The position numbers were made by a program, and so were the translations under genes. A stretch of DNA of 41,759 nt, taken from contig NZ_JARFYM010000043.1 of the NCBI RefSeq assembly GCF_030272705.1, positions 1 through 41,759 of the forward strand, given 5' to 3'. Source of the DNA: Rhizobium mayense (GTDB taxonomy: Bacteria > Pseudomonadota > Alphaproteobacteria > Rhizobiales > Rhizobiaceae). The notes below the pieces were generated by a model. It saw nothing but the letters and a program-made list of their open reading frames with translations. It was not told the DNA's origin and made no database searches. This document shows, piece by piece, positions 25,778 through 34,681 of this stretch. Within the stretch, counting starts at the first letter, position 1. Every line of letters starts with the position of its first letter.

Positions 25778-26389
25778 TATTTATGACATGCGATTCTTAA
25801 TCATAACGTATCACAAATAAGCACTGCCAGCGCTCTTGGAAAACGCTTGTCACAGCGCGCGATCGCGGGCGCCTTGGCCTTTGCCGGGCCAACAACGGTT
25901 ACGCGCCGATCAATGCTTGGACTCGTCGTCTCATTAGGAGACGCGCGGTGCTATTGACGCACAAAAACATAAATGATATGCCAAATGCAGCATAACGAGA
26001 TCACATTTATTCCGTCGTGCGCTATCGGGAGAATTGTGTTGCCGGAGGACTTCATGAGCGCAGGCGTTAGCGCCCGAGGGGGAATGTTTGCCCGTATTCA
26101 AGGTGCGGGTATTTCGGCTCAGATTAGTGCGCGCGGCCCTCTTCCAACACGGCGAGTTCTCGACGCTCTCTTCGAAGCGGACCCGGCAGTGGCGGCGACC
26201 TACTGTCCCTGCCCCCTGTTATCGCTATTTTTCATGGCAATGCCTGCTGTCGCGACATGGGAGGGAGTTTGACTGACTTCTCGCCGCCGCCCAGCACCGT
26301 CCGGCTAACTAATCTGTGCTGACCTCTAGGTTGGCAGGTACGGCAACAACCGACAAGAATCAGACTGCAGTAAGAAAGGGGAACTAAAC
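25778..26389. other. Long leader/intergenic region upstream of the transporter operon
   Basis: A 612-nt gap without a recognisable gene. A candidate promoter with an operator-like core lies at 25954-25984. The ribosome site AAAGGGGA sits just before the ATG at 26390. Short plus-strand frames between about 25973 and 26272 look like chance openings. If the promoter is right, the transcript has a leader of about 400 nt. Confidence 0.4.
25954..25984 (+). promoter_or_regulatory. Candidate promoter of the transporter operon with operator-like -10
   Basis: TTGACG (25954-25959), 17 nt, then TATGCC (25977-25982). TGATATGCCAA (25974-25984) overlaps the -10 and matches 9 of 11 bases of the TGATATACCAT operator at 24661-24671; flanking bases (AA before, ATGC-like after) are also shared. 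A repressor bound there would block the -10. The match is weaker than that between the two strong modules. Confidence 0.4.
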
Positions 26390-27997
26390 ATGACAATGTC
26401 TCGACGCGAAGTTATCAAGATGGGTTTAGCTGCCGGAACAGCTCTATCAATCCCGTCGACTCTGCGAGCAAAAACGGCACCGGGCGCTGCGCAGCCAGTA
26501 CATATGGTGATCGGCGGCTTTCTCAGCATCTTCGACCCCATGTTTACGACGACTAATCCAACCGCCTACCATGGCCTTGCCGTCTTCGACACGCTCTTCT
26601 CGCTCAACTCCAAGGGCATCCCGCAGCCCCAAATGGTTGGAAATTTCGCCATTTCGGACGATAAGAAGACCTACACGTTCGAGCTCCGAGATGGTCTGAA
26701 CTTCCATGACGACAGCCCCGTCACGGCGGCAGACTGCGTGGCCTCGATTCGCCGCTGGGGCCAAGTACATCCCGGTGGACAACTGCTTATGGAACGGGCC
26801 ACTGACATCTCGAGCAAGGACGACAAGACATTCACCATTACGCTCAAGGAGCCGCTTGGTTCTCTTCTGGACATCCTTGCAACGACTTCGGCGCCGTTGC
26901 CGTTTATTATGCGCGAGAGCGATGCCAAACGTCCTGCCACCGAACAGGTAACGTCGAGCATCGGATCAGGACCTTTCAAATTCAACCAGGATCTTGCCAA
27001 GCCAGGCGCGAGCTTCGCTTACGATAAAAACGAGAAATATGTTCCGCGCAGCGAGCCAGCTGATGGCTACGCGGGCGGGAAGGTCGTCAACGTAGATCGT
27101 GTGATATGGGATAATATCGCCGATCCGCAGACTGCATTTGCGGCATTACAGAGTGGTGAAATTGATTTCGTTGAGGCGCCGCCGCCGGATATGTTGCCTG
27201 TAATCGAAAGCGACCCTAACCTCAAATTAAAAGTTTTGAACAAGTCAGGCGACGTGTATTTTATGCGCTTGAACTCCTTGCAGAAGCCTTTCGATAATGT
27301 GAAGGCACGCCAAGCGATGCTTCACTTGATAGACCAAGAAGCGTTTCTGCGCGTGATGTCTCCCGATCCACAATACGCCCGTACGATCACGTCGCTATTT
27401 GGAAATACCACGCCATATTCCAACGACGAGAATACCGGATGGTTCAAGAAGGGAGGCGATCCAGAGAAAGCCAAGCAACTGTTTAATGAGGCTGGATATG
27501 CTGGCGAGAAGGTCGTCGTTCTGCAGGCGACAGACGTACAGAGATTCAATGATGCGGCATTGCTCGTGGCGACTGCGTTGCAGAAGATAGGGATCAATGC
27601 GGAACTCGCACCGAGCGATTGGGGCGGGATCGGCAAGCGCCGCACCAATAAAGGCCCAGTCGATGAGAGAGGCTGGAGCATTTTCATTAGCAGCTGGGAC
27701 GATTTCAGTATTGGTGATCCTCTGTTCAGTTCTTTCGTCTTGGCGAACGGTGACAAGGCTTGGTACGGCTGGCCAAAAAATGATGAATTCGAGGCTCTTC
27801 GGAATTCTTGGGCAGACGTTGGGTCACTGGAACAGCGACAGGCGCTTGCACGCAAAATGCAAGCAGTTTGGTGGAATTTCGTCGGTGCTGTATTTCTAGG
27901 TGAAACCATTTCGCCAGTCGCTCACAGAAAGGCGCTCACTAATCTCCTTGAAGTGCCTAGCGGGCTATTGTGCATGTGGAACATGCAGAAGGTTTGA
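26390..27997 (+). CDS. Peptide-type ABC transporter substrate-binding protein (family 5)
   Basis: A 535-aa periplasmic solute-binding protein of the DppA/OppA family. The N-terminus has a twin-arginine signal: SRREVIKMG (R5, R6) followed by a hydrophobic stretch and a cleavage region ending near LRAKTA, so it is probably exported folded by Tat. Domain sequence includes LRDGLNFHDDSPVTAADCV and LAKPGASFAYDKNEKY. ATG 26390 has AAAGGGGA upstream. It is followed 5 nt later by the permease gene. The family binds di/oligopeptides, opines and other amino-acid derivatives; with the hydrolase genes nearby it most likely captures the island's substrate. Confidence 0.92.
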   Translation: MTMSRREVIKMGLAAGTALSIPSTLRAKTAPGAAQPVHMVIGGFLSIFDPMFTTTNPTAYHGLAVFDTLFSLNSKGIPQPQMVGNFAISDDKKTYTFELRDGLNFHDDSPVTAADCVASIRRWGQVHPGGQLLMERATDISSKDDKTFTITLKEPLGSLLDILATTSAPLPFIMRESDAKRPATEQVTSSIGSGPFKFNQDLAKPGASFAYDKNEKYVPRSEPADGYAGGKVVNVDRVIWDNIADPQTAFAALQSGEIDFVEAPPPDMLPVIESDPNLKLKVLNKSGDVYFMRLNSLQKPFDNVKARQAMLHLIDQEAFLRVMSPDPQYARTITSLFGNTTPYSNDENTGWFKKGGDPEKAKQLFNEAGYAGEKVVVLQATDVQRFNDAALLVATALQKIGINAELAPSDWGGIGKRRTNKGPVDERGWSIFISSWDDFSIGDPLFSSFVLANGDKAWYGWPKNDEFEALRNSWADVGSLEQRQALARKMQAVWWNFVGAVFLGETISPVAHRKALTNLLEVPSGLLCMWNMQKV

Positions 27998-28002
27998 GCA
28001 TT

Positions 28003-28944
28003 ATGGCTTCCTACATCCTTCGAAGGATGGTTTCGGCCATCGCTGTCATGGCGATGGTCGGGATCTTTGTGTTCCTTCTGATCAGGTTGGCGCCAGGCGA
28101 TCCGGCTGCCATCCTCGCCGGCCCAGCTGCCACGGAACAAATGGTGGCAAACATTCGAGATCAGTTGGGTTTGAACGATCCGTTGCCTGTCCAGTTCGCG
28201 CACTGGTTGTTGGAAATGTTGGGTGGCGACTTCGGCACTTCAATCTTCTCGGGCCGGTTAGTTCTCGATCTCCTCGCGCAGCGTCTAGAACCCACGCTTT
28301 CCCTTTCGCTCCTGACCTTGGCGCTTTCGGTCACTGTCGGCGTGTCCTTCGGGATCCTCGCGGCGTGGCGAGCCGGCGGGGTGGTTGATCGATTACTCTT
28401 GGTATTCTCGGCCCTCGGATATTCCGTTCCGGTGTTCGTAATCGGCTATTTCCTCGTCTATCTACTGGCGATCGGCACCGGTTGGCTGCCAGTCCAGGGG
28501 TACACCCTCATCGCAGAGGGGTTCGGCAGCTGGTTTGCACATCTGATCCTGCCGACTGTGACCCTGAGTGTGCCTTACATTGCATTCGTCGCCCGGATCG
28601 CGCGGGCGAGCGTGCTCGAGGTACTGACGGAAGACTACATGCGCACCGCGGCGGCCAAGGGCGCCTCGTCCTATGCCATGCTCTTTCACCATGCATTGAA
28701 GAATGCCGGTGTCCCAATCCTCACCGTGATCGGGATAAGCTTCGCCTATCTGATCGGCGGGGTCGTGCTCACCGAAACCGTATTCAACATCCCCGGTATC
28801 GGGCGCCTGGTGGTCGATGCGATCAACAACCGGGACTATCCGATCATCCAAAGCGTGCTGATCCTTACCTCGGGTCTCTACGTTCTCATCAATCTCGCGG
28901 TCGATCTCGCCTACACTCTGATCGATCCTCGCATTAGGTACTAA
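28003..28944 (+). CDS. ABC transporter permease, DppB-type
   Basis: A 313-aa inner-membrane permease. It begins with the typical MASYILRRMVSAIAVMAMVG first membrane helix, followed by the RLAPGDPAAILAGP periplasmic signature of DppB proteins. The EAA loop is in EDYMRTAAAKGASSYAMLFH, and the end (VDLAYTLIDPRIRY) is the family's hallmark. About six membrane segments. I start at ATG 28003, since the open frame from 27970 overlaps the upstream gene. Its stop and the next start are separated by one base. Confidence 0.92.
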   Translation: MASYILRRMVSAIAVMAMVGIFVFLLIRLAPGDPAAILAGPAATEQMVANIRDQLGLNDPLPVQFAHWLLEMLGGDFGTSIFSGRLVLDLLAQRLEPTLSLSLLTLALSVTVGVSFGILAAWRAGGVVDRLLLVFSALGYSVPVFVIGYFLVYLLAIGTGWLPVQGYTLIAEGFGSWFAHLILPTVTLSVPYIAFVARIARASVLEVLTEDYMRTAAAKGASSYAMLFHHALKNAGVPILTVIGISFAYLIGGVVLTETVFNIPGIGRLVVDAINNRDYPIIQSVLILTSGLYVLINLAVDLAYTLIDPRIRY

Positions 28945-28945
28945 C

Positions 28946-29827
28946 ATGACGCAGATTTCCTATACACCTACTTTCGCGGTGGCGGGTCGGTCGCGCCTAT
29001 TCAAGCTTAGTCGTGTTGCGCGGCGACGCCCTCTGGTCCCGATCGGCGGCGGTCTCCTCTTGCTTCTGATCTTTATGGCGCTCGCGGCCCCGTTTTATGC
29101 CGGCGATCCTGGGAACATAGATCCCTTCGTCCGCTTGAAGCCGCCGTCAACCGCACACTGGTTCGGGACCGACCATCTTGGCCGGGACGTGTTCGCCCGA
29201 ACCATCTACGGAGCGCGCATCTCGCTGATGGTCGGTCTGATGTCGGCCCTGTTGGCAACCTGTGCCGGCCTCCTAGTCGGCGTCGTCGCAGGCTATGTTC
29301 GCAGATTCGACAACGTCATTATGCGGATTATGGACGCCCTCATGTCGATTCCGACCATTCTACTGGCCATAGCCCTCATCTCCTTGACTGGTCCCGGGAT
29401 CGGCATCCTAATCGTCGCCGTCACAATTCCCCAGACGCCAAGCGTGACCCGGCTGGTGCGCTCGGTAGTGCTGAGCGTGCGGGAGCGTCCTTACGTAGAG
29501 GCCGCGGTCTGTGGCGGCGCGCTGCTGCCTAAAGTCCTGTGGCGTCATGTTCTTCCGAGCACCATCCCGCAGCTCATGGTACAGAGCGCCATTGTGTGTG
29601 CGGATGCAATCATGACCGAGGCAGGACTGAGCTTCCTCGGCGTCGGCGTACCACCCGAAATCCCGAGCTGGGGCAATATGATCGCGAGCTCCCGTCTCTA
29701 TCTCGCGACCGCTCCGCTGACGATCTTCGCTCCAGGCGTCTTCCTCGCGGTCACGGTTCTCGCGGTCAATCTCCTTGGCGACGGCCTGCGTGACCTGTTC
29801 GATCCCCGCGCGAAACGGAGGCGCTGA
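28946..29827 (+). CDS. ABC transporter permease, DppC-type
   Basis: A 293-aa second permease of the same transporter. The family signature HWFGTDHLGRDVFARTIYGA is followed by a six-helix core with the EAA motif (RERPYVEAAVCGGA) and GLSFLGVGVPPEIPSWGNMI, and it ends in LGDGLRDLFDPRAKRR. Start one base after the dppB-type stop; its own stop is one base before the first ATPase gene, so the genes are tightly coupled. Confidence 0.93.
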   Translation: MTQISYTPTFAVAGRSRLFKLSRVARRRPLVPIGGGLLLLLIFMALAAPFYAGDPGNIDPFVRLKPPSTAHWFGTDHLGRDVFARTIYGARISLMVGLMSALLATCAGLLVGVVAGYVRRFDNVIMRIMDALMSIPTILLAIALISLTGPGIGILIVAVTIPQTPSVTRLVRSVVLSVRERPYVEAAVCGGALLPKVLWRHVLPSTIPQLMVQSAIVCADAIMTEAGLSFLGVGVPPEIPSWGNMIASSRLYLATAPLTIFAPGVFLAVTVLAVNLLGDGLRDLFDPRAKRRR

Positions 29828-29828
29828 G

Positions 29829-30878
29829 ATGCTGATGCAAAACTCCTGGGCGCATAGTACAATCGAGAACTTTAGGGAGGATAGAGCCATCGAGAATGAC
29901 GTGCTTTTGGACGTTCGAGATCTCGAGACTCACTTCTTCGGTGAAGAGAGCGTCACCCGGGCCCTTGGCGGCGTCAGCTTCCGGGTGAAGAAAGGCGAAA
30001 CGCTTGGCGTGGTCGGCGAATCTGGTTGTGGCAAGAGCGTCACGGCGCTTTCCATTCTGCGCCTACTGCCGAAGCTGACCGCCAGGACAGTCGGCGGCGA
30101 GGTTCGCTTTCACGGCCGCAATCTCCTGGATCTGTGCGAGCGGGAGATGCGCAAGATCCGGGGGGATAAGATCGTCATGATCTTCCAGGATCCTATGACG
30201 AGCCTCAACCCGGTCTACACGATCGGTCGCCAGATTGCAGAGGCGGTAGAAATCCATACCGGGGCGTCACGTGCCGAGGCCTTGTCAAAGGCCGTAGAGA
30301 TGCTGCGCCTCGTCCGCATTGCGGACCCTGAACGGCGGGTTAACAACTATCCCCACGAAATGTCGGGGGGCATGCGCCAGCGTGCCATGATTGCCATGGC
30401 GCTGGCCTGCTCCCCCGAACTCCTGATTGCAGACGAGCCGACGACGGCACTCGATGTCACCATTCAGGCACAGATCCTGCGGCTGATCGTCGATCTGAAG
30501 GAGCGCTCGGGAACCGCGGTGATGTTAATCACCCATGATCTTGGCGTCGTGGCCGAGACCTGCCAGCGCGTGATCGTGATGTATGCCGGCCGGATCGTTG
30601 AGCAGGCAACGGTGATGGATCTCTTCGCGCGGCCCATGCATCCATACACAAAGGCCCTCATGCGCTCGGTCCCTGACAGGCGACGCGGAAAAGAGCGCCG
30701 CTTGCCGGAAATTCCTGGCATCGTGCCGAGTCTACGCGAACCCATTGCAGGGTGCAGCTTTGCGGTGCGTTGCCCGTTTGCAACCGACGTCTGTCGGGCG
30801 AAAGCGCCAGTTCTTGAAGACTACGGGTCGGATCATGCAGCTGCCTGCTGGCATGCTGAGGAGGTAGTGAGCGCATGA
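29829..30878 (+). CDS. ABC transporter ATP-binding protein, DppD-type
   Basis: A 349-aa ATPase subunit. Walker A is GESGCGKSV, the signature is MSGGMRQRAMIAMAL, Walker B is LLIADEPTTALD with the catalytic glutamate, and the switch is THDLG. The oligo/dipeptide C-terminal extension carries CSFAVRCPFATDVC, a cysteine set that in DppD proteins can bind an iron-sulfur cluster. Start chosen at ATG 29829, directly after the permease stop; it overlaps the next ATPase start by four bases. Confidence 0.93.
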   Translation: MLMQNSWAHSTIENFREDRAIENDVLLDVRDLETHFFGEESVTRALGGVSFRVKKGETLGVVGESGCGKSVTALSILRLLPKLTARTVGGEVRFHGRNLLDLCEREMRKIRGDKIVMIFQDPMTSLNPVYTIGRQIAEAVEIHTGASRAEALSKAVEMLRLVRIADPERRVNNYPHEMSGGMRQRAMIAMALACSPELLIADEPTTALDVTIQAQILRLIVDLKERSGTAVMLITHDLGVVAETCQRVIVMYAGRIVEQATVMDLFARPMHPYTKALMRSVPDRRRGKERRLPEIPGIVPSLREPIAGCSFAVRCPFATDVCRAKAPVLEDYGSDHAAACWHAEEVVSA

Positions 30879-31864
30879 GTGAACCCCTGTTGAAAGTCGA
30901 GAAACTGGTTAAGCACTATCCGCTTGGTGGGGGATTCTTTAATAGAGTTCCATTGGTCGTGCGAGCGGTCGAGGATGTCTCCTTTTCTGTTGAGGCGGGC
31001 GAGACCCTTTGCATTGTCGGCGAATCCGGATGCGGCAAGTCGACAGTCGCAAGGCTCTTGATGCGGCTCCTTGACCCGACTGATGGCCGCGTGCTGCTCG
31101 ATGGAACCGATGTTGCAAGTCTCAACAAAAACGAGCTTCGGAACTGGCGCCGTCGGATGCAGATGGTGTTTCAGGACCCCTATTCGTCGCTGAACCCGCG
31201 GCTAACGGCCGGTCAGATCATCACCGAACCGGTCGAGAACTTCGAGCGTCTGGGCCGCAAAAAGCGCGAGGCCCTGGCGGCGGAGCTTTTACAAAAGGTG
31301 GGCCTTGCGCCCGAGATCATGCACAGGCTTCCCTCGGAATTGTCGGGCGGTCAGCGCCAGCGGCTTGGGATTGCGCGTGCGTTGTCCCTCAAGCCCTCAA
31401 TCATCATCGCCGACGAGGCGGTCTCGGCTCTCGATGTCTCCGTGCAGGCGCAAATCCTGAACTTGCTCATGGACCTCCAGGAGCAAACAGGGATCGCCTT
31501 TGTTTTCATTTCGCACGATCTTGGTGTTGTGGAGCATATCGGTCATCGCGTAGCCGTCATGTATCTCGGACGGATTGTCGAATTGGCAACTTGCGAAGCG
31601 CTCTTCGCCAAGCCATTCCATCCTTACACTGAGGCGCTGATAGCCGCGGCTCCGGTGCCAGATCCCTCATGTGCCCGACTGGAGGTGCCCGTCGAGGGCG
31701 AGGTGCCAAGCCCGGTCAATCCGCCGAGCGGGTGCGCGTTTCACCCGCGCTGTCCGCTCGCGGTCGAGCGCTGCCGGATCGAAGTGCCGCCCTTGGTGCC
31801 GGCTGCAGATGGCCGCCTTGTGGCCTGTCACGTGCGCGCTCCGGCCACGGGCGCCGTGGCCTAA
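30875..31864 (+). CDS. ABC transporter ATP-binding protein, DppF-type
   Basis: A 329-aa partner ATPase. Walker A GESGCGKST, signature LSGGQRQRLGIARAL, Walker B IIIADEAVSALD (alanine in place of the usual proline) and SHDLG. The C-terminal extension has GCAFHPRCPLAVERC. Begins with an ATGA overlap. A hairpin (AGCGGGCGA, 4-nt loop, TCGCCTGCT with one G.T pair) follows the stop at about 31872-31893 and may end or attenuate the transcript. Together with the four upstream genes it completes a transporter. Confidence 0.93.
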   Translation: MSEPLLKVEKLVKHYPLGGGFFNRVPLVVRAVEDVSFSVEAGETLCIVGESGCGKSTVARLLMRLLDPTDGRVLLDGTDVASLNKNELRNWRRRMQMVFQDPYSSLNPRLTAGQIITEPVENFERLGRKKREALAAELLQKVGLAPEIMHRLPSELSGGQRQRLGIARALSLKPSIIIADEAVSALDVSVQAQILNLLMDLQEQTGIAFVFISHDLGVVEHIGHRVAVMYLGRIVELATCEALFAKPFHPYTEALIAAAPVPDPSCARLEVPVEGEVPSPVNPPSGCAFHPRCPLAVERCRIEVPPLVPAADGRLVACHVRAPATGAVA

Positions 31865-32157
31865 CCAAATGTAGCGGGCGAATGATCGCCTGCTGTGTGC
31901 TGGCCACTGACGGATTGACTTGATCGGTATATGTTGCAACGTTTTGATTACCGGCATGGGCCAACCGTGAACGAACGGCGGCTGACGCGATCCTGAACGC
32001 CAATCGCGGCGAAATCGCCATCCTCATCGCCCGTGTGCCCGGGTTTACAGTAACGCGCCTCGGTCCCGCGGCCGGAGCCTGAGATCGACGCCACTGAGCT
32101 CGCGGTCGCCCGCTACGCCTGACGCCAACTCGAATAATTCTTCCATGGAGACCTAAT
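31865..32157. other. Gap between transporter and ridA, with decayed coding-like sequence
   Basis: After the hairpin, plus-strand frames such as ADAILNANRGEIAILIARVP and VTRLGPAAGA stop after 35-40 residues. They look like the tail of a lost gene, but I cannot name it. The region just before ridA holds its ribosome site (GGAG, 32148-32151). Confidence 0.3.
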
Positions 32158-32538
32158 GTGATCACCGCTGTTTCTACCGCCGATGCCCCCGGCGCTGTCG
32201 GCCCCTATTCCCAGGCTATCAAGACCGGCAATCTCCTGTTCGTGTTCGGACAGTTGCCGATCGACCCGGCCACCGGCGAGTTTAATTCTGACGATGTGGT
32301 CAAGCAGGCCGAACAATGCCTGAAGAACATGGCCGCCATTGCCAAGGAAGCGGGCACCGAGCTTTCGAAGACGGTCAAGACCACGGTGCTGCTGACCAGC
32401 CTTGGCGATTTCGCGGAGGTCAACCAGGTCTATGCCGAGTTCTTCTCCGAGCCGTTCCCGGCGCGTGCCTGCTACGAGGTGAAAGCTCTGTCGAAAGGCG
32501 CCAAGGTGGAAATCGAAGCCGTCATAGCTGTCGGCTGA
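32158..32538 (+). CDS. ridA: RidA-family enamine/imine deaminase
   Basis: A 126-aa cytosolic trimeric protein that hydrolyses reactive enamines/imines released by PLP dehydratases to ketoacids and ammonia. The family signature PARACYEVKAL has the key R103, E120 is in KVEIEAVIA, and GPYSQAIKTGNLLFVFGQL is at the N-terminus. The start is GTG 32158: the ATG two bases earlier is followed at once by TGA, and GGAG precedes. In this neighbourhood it should protect against 2-aminoacrylate-type products of the EutB-like enzyme, or act in the pathway itself. Confidence 0.92.
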   Translation: MITAVSTADAPGAVGPYSQAIKTGNLLFVFGQLPIDPATGEFNSDDVVKQAEQCLKNMAAIAKEAGTELSKTVKTTVLLTSLGDFAEVNQVYAEFFSEPFPARACYEVKALSKGAKVEIEAVIAVG

Positions 32539-32566
32539 ACTGGCCGCACCATTATGCGGCATGAAG

Positions 32567-32592
32567 CCGGAGCGGTCGAAGGGCCGCTCCGG
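32567..32592 (+). terminator. Hairpin after ridA
   Basis: CCGGAGCGG (32567-32575) pairs perfectly with CCGCTCCGG (32584-32592) around an 8-nt loop. It is followed by GTTCTGTCG, without a long T run, so it may attenuate more than terminate. It lies in the 110-nt gap before the dehydrogenase gene. Confidence 0.5.
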
Positions 32593-32648
32593 TTCTGTCG
32601 TTTGACGGCGGAAGAAACGGGCAAGGCCCACTTGAGGAGGAGGACGCC

Positions 32649-34118
32649 GTGACCCTTACGCAGGCGCTCAAAAAGCATATCAAGAACACCAAAAGGTTCG
32701 GCGATCTTGCAGCCGCCGCTGGCGTCGTCGAAACCGCCAGGCGCTTTCCGGTCCACAATCCCTCCACGGGTGAATTGCTGGCGGAGTTGCCGGACATGCA
32801 GGCCTCGGATGTGGCGCTCGCAATCGATCGAGCTGATGCCGCAAGAGAACGTTGGGCGGGTCTGACCGCGCGTGAGCGCTCCGACATCCTGTGGCGGTGG
32901 CACCAGCTGATTGTCGATCACATCGATGATCTCGCCGCTATTCTGACCTGCGAAATGGGCAAGCCGCTTGCCGAGGCGAAGTCGGAGATTTCCCATGCCG
33001 CGGCTTATGTCAGATGGTATGCGGAAGAGGCGAACCGCATCTACGGCGAGACGATCCCGGCGCCGTCCACCGACAGACGACTGCTGGTGATCAAGCAGCC
33101 GGTCGGTGTCGTGGGCGCCATCACGCCCTGGAATTTTCCGGCCTCGATGGTCGCGCGCAAGATTGCGCCGGCGCTGGCAGCCGGCTGCACGATCGTCCTG
33201 AAGCCCGCTCAACAAACCCCACTTGTCGCGGGCGCCATGTTCGGGCTTGCCCGGATGGCCGGCTTTCCCGAGGGCGTGCTCAATCTGATCTATGCGTCGG
33301 ACGGCGATGCCGTCGGCAAGGAGCTTTGCTCTAATCCGAAAGTTCGCAAGATCAGCTTCACCGGATCGACAGAAGTCGGCCGGCTGCTGATGCGCCAAAG
33401 CTCCGACCAGATCAAGCGGATCAGTTTCGAGCTCGGCGGCAACGCGCCCTTCATCGTTTTCGACGACGCTGATATCGATGCCGCCGTCGATGGTGCGATT
33501 CAGGCCAAGTTTCGCAATGGCGGCCAGACTTGCGTGTCCGCCAATCGTATTTACGTGCAGGCCGGCGTCTACCACCTGTTCTCCGAGAGGTTTGCCGAGC
33601 GCGTCAGGCGGCTGCAGGTTGGCGACGGGTTCAAACCGGACAATGCTATCGGTCCTTTGATCGATAGCCATGCGCTGGCAAAAATTGAAGCGCATGTCGA
33701 TGATGCCGTCAAAAAGGGCGCGACGGTTCGCTGCGGCGGTCGCCGGATCGGCGCGAAGGGAACATTTTTCGAGCCGACCGTCATCACCAATGTCGTCGGT
33801 TCGATGCGGATCGCGCAGGAAGAGACGTTTGGTCCATTGGCGCCCATCATCCGTTTCGAAGACCCGGAGCAGGTGATCCGGAAAGCCAACGACACCATCT
33901 ATGGCCTCGCCGCCTATTTCTACGCCTCGAACCTCAAACGCGTCTGGCGGGTGGCCGAGGCGCTGGAATACGGCATGGTCGGCATCAATACCGGCCGCAT
34001 GTCATCGGAGGCGGCACCCTTCGGTGGCATCAAGCAGTCCGGCATTGGACGCGAGGGCTCGCGGCACGGTCTCGAGGACTATCTCGAAATGAAGTATCTA
34101 TGTATGGGCGGCCTCTAA
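32649..34118 (+). CDS. gabD: NAD(P)-dependent succinate-semialdehyde dehydrogenase-like protein
   Basis: A 489-aa aldehyde dehydrogenase of the GabD group. N162 in TPWNFPASM, cofactor-binding FTGSTEVG (238-245), general base E261 in FELGG, and catalytic C295 in GGQTCVSANR are all present. GTG 32649 is the start, with a strong GAGGAGGAGGA ribosome site. It oxidises succinate semialdehyde to succinate or, in DoeC-like roles, other short semialdehydes such as aspartate semialdehyde. A diverged, broken copy of its last third is found at 1150-1562, in the same orientation, over 31 kb away. It follows ridA after a hairpin and likely serves the same catabolic route. Confidence 0.9.
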   Translation: MTLTQALKKHIKNTKRFGDLAAAAGVVETARRFPVHNPSTGELLAELPDMQASDVALAIDRADAARERWAGLTARERSDILWRWHQLIVDHIDDLAAILTCEMGKPLAEAKSEISHAAAYVRWYAEEANRIYGETIPAPSTDRRLLVIKQPVGVVGAITPWNFPASMVARKIAPALAAGCTIVLKPAQQTPLVAGAMFGLARMAGFPEGVLNLIYASDGDAVGKELCSNPKVRKISFTGSTEVGRLLMRQSSDQIKRISFELGGNAPFIVFDDADIDAAVDGAIQAKFRNGGQTCVSANRIYVQAGVYHLFSERFAERVRRLQVGDGFKPDNAIGPLIDSHALAKIEAHVDDAVKKGATVRCGGRRIGAKGTFFEPTVITNVVGSMRIAQEETFGPLAPIIRFEDPEQVIRKANDTIYGLAAYFYASNLKRVWRVAEALEYGMVGINTGRMSSEAAPFGGIKQSGIGREGSRHGLEDYLEMKYLCMGGL

Positions 34119-34455
34119 CGCGGGCTGCCGCCCTCAAACGTCCGCCGCTCGGTTTGACGATCTTGAAGCCGGGCCGTTGCGGGAAAAAGAAGCTGCCGTC
34201 CTTCCAAAGGCATCGCGTTGTTTTCCCGTAACGGCAGGGTCAGCTTGGAGCACATGGATGGAAGCATCTGCACGACATCATCACCAGTTCTCAAAAGTCG
34301 CGCAGATCACGCGCCACCGGGCGCCGCAGTAGGCTGAGAGTGAACCGCCGTGGTGTTGCCGCATCAATGATTCCGATGCGCGGCATGCAGGCGACTGGTA
34401 GTGGTCGATGGTCCTCGGAGCTGTTCTGGGACGAGCACAGCGCTAAACCGCGTGC
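34119..34455. other. Stretch without recognised genes
   Basis: I find no supported coding region, RNA gene or clear terminator here. Short plus-strand frames (about 34340-34567) are poor. The segment leads into the relic zone 34456-35500. Confidence 0.4.
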
Positions 34456-34632
34456 TCACCGCATCAAAAGCCGATCCCAAAAGGTCGCCGGCGTGCAGGC
34501 GCTAATAACCTCGCCCACAACAGGCCCGATGCGGCGGAACCGATGCGGTCGTAGACTTTCGAAATAGTAAGCATCCCCTGGACCCAGGATTTTTAGCTCA
34601 TCGTAGCCGGAGAGGATTGCCGGACGAAATGA
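34456..34632 (-). pseudogene. C-terminal cupin fragment of a transcriptional regulator
   Basis: The minus strand reads ILSGYDELKILGPGDAYYFE, then LRPHRFRRIGP and GEVISACTPATFWDR to a stop at 34456. This is the second half of a cupin domain with the GDAYYFESLRPHRFRRIG signature of XRE-family regulators that carry a C-terminal cupin. The DNA-binding part is absent: the sequence is cut directly at the 47-bp palindrome (34635-34681). The continuing open frame upstream belongs to a resolvase relic. Confidence 0.6.
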
Positions 34633-34634
34633 GA

Positions 34635-34681
34635 AACTGACCCCTCCCATTGCCTCACTGAGGCAATGGGAGGGGTCAGTT
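34635..34681. repeat. Perfect 47-bp palindrome (23-bp arms, 1-nt centre)
   Basis: The left arm starts AACTGACCCCTCCCATTG and runs to 34657. The right arm (34659-34681) is its exact reverse complement, ending CAATGGGAGGGGTCAGTT; the single centre base is C at 34658. It lies exactly between a truncated regulator and a truncated serine recombinase. It may be two fused ends of a mobile element after internal deletion. It could form a cruciform or a strong RNA hairpin. Confidence 0.85.

Noticed and set aside
25973..26272. 99-aa plus-strand frame in the transporter leader
   Set aside because: No family resemblance, no ribosome site, and it starts inside the candidate promoter.
25778..26389. nod box or nif-type (-24/-12, NifA) promoter upstream of the transporter
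   Set aside because: I looked for the nod-box consensus and GG-N10-GC with upstream TGT-N10-ACA and found no convincing match; a sigma-70-type promoter fits better.
32472..33695. 407-aa minus-strand open frame opposite ridA/gabD
   Set aside because: Shadow of the dehydrogenase gene, which has all catalytic motifs on the plus strand and a strong ribosome site.
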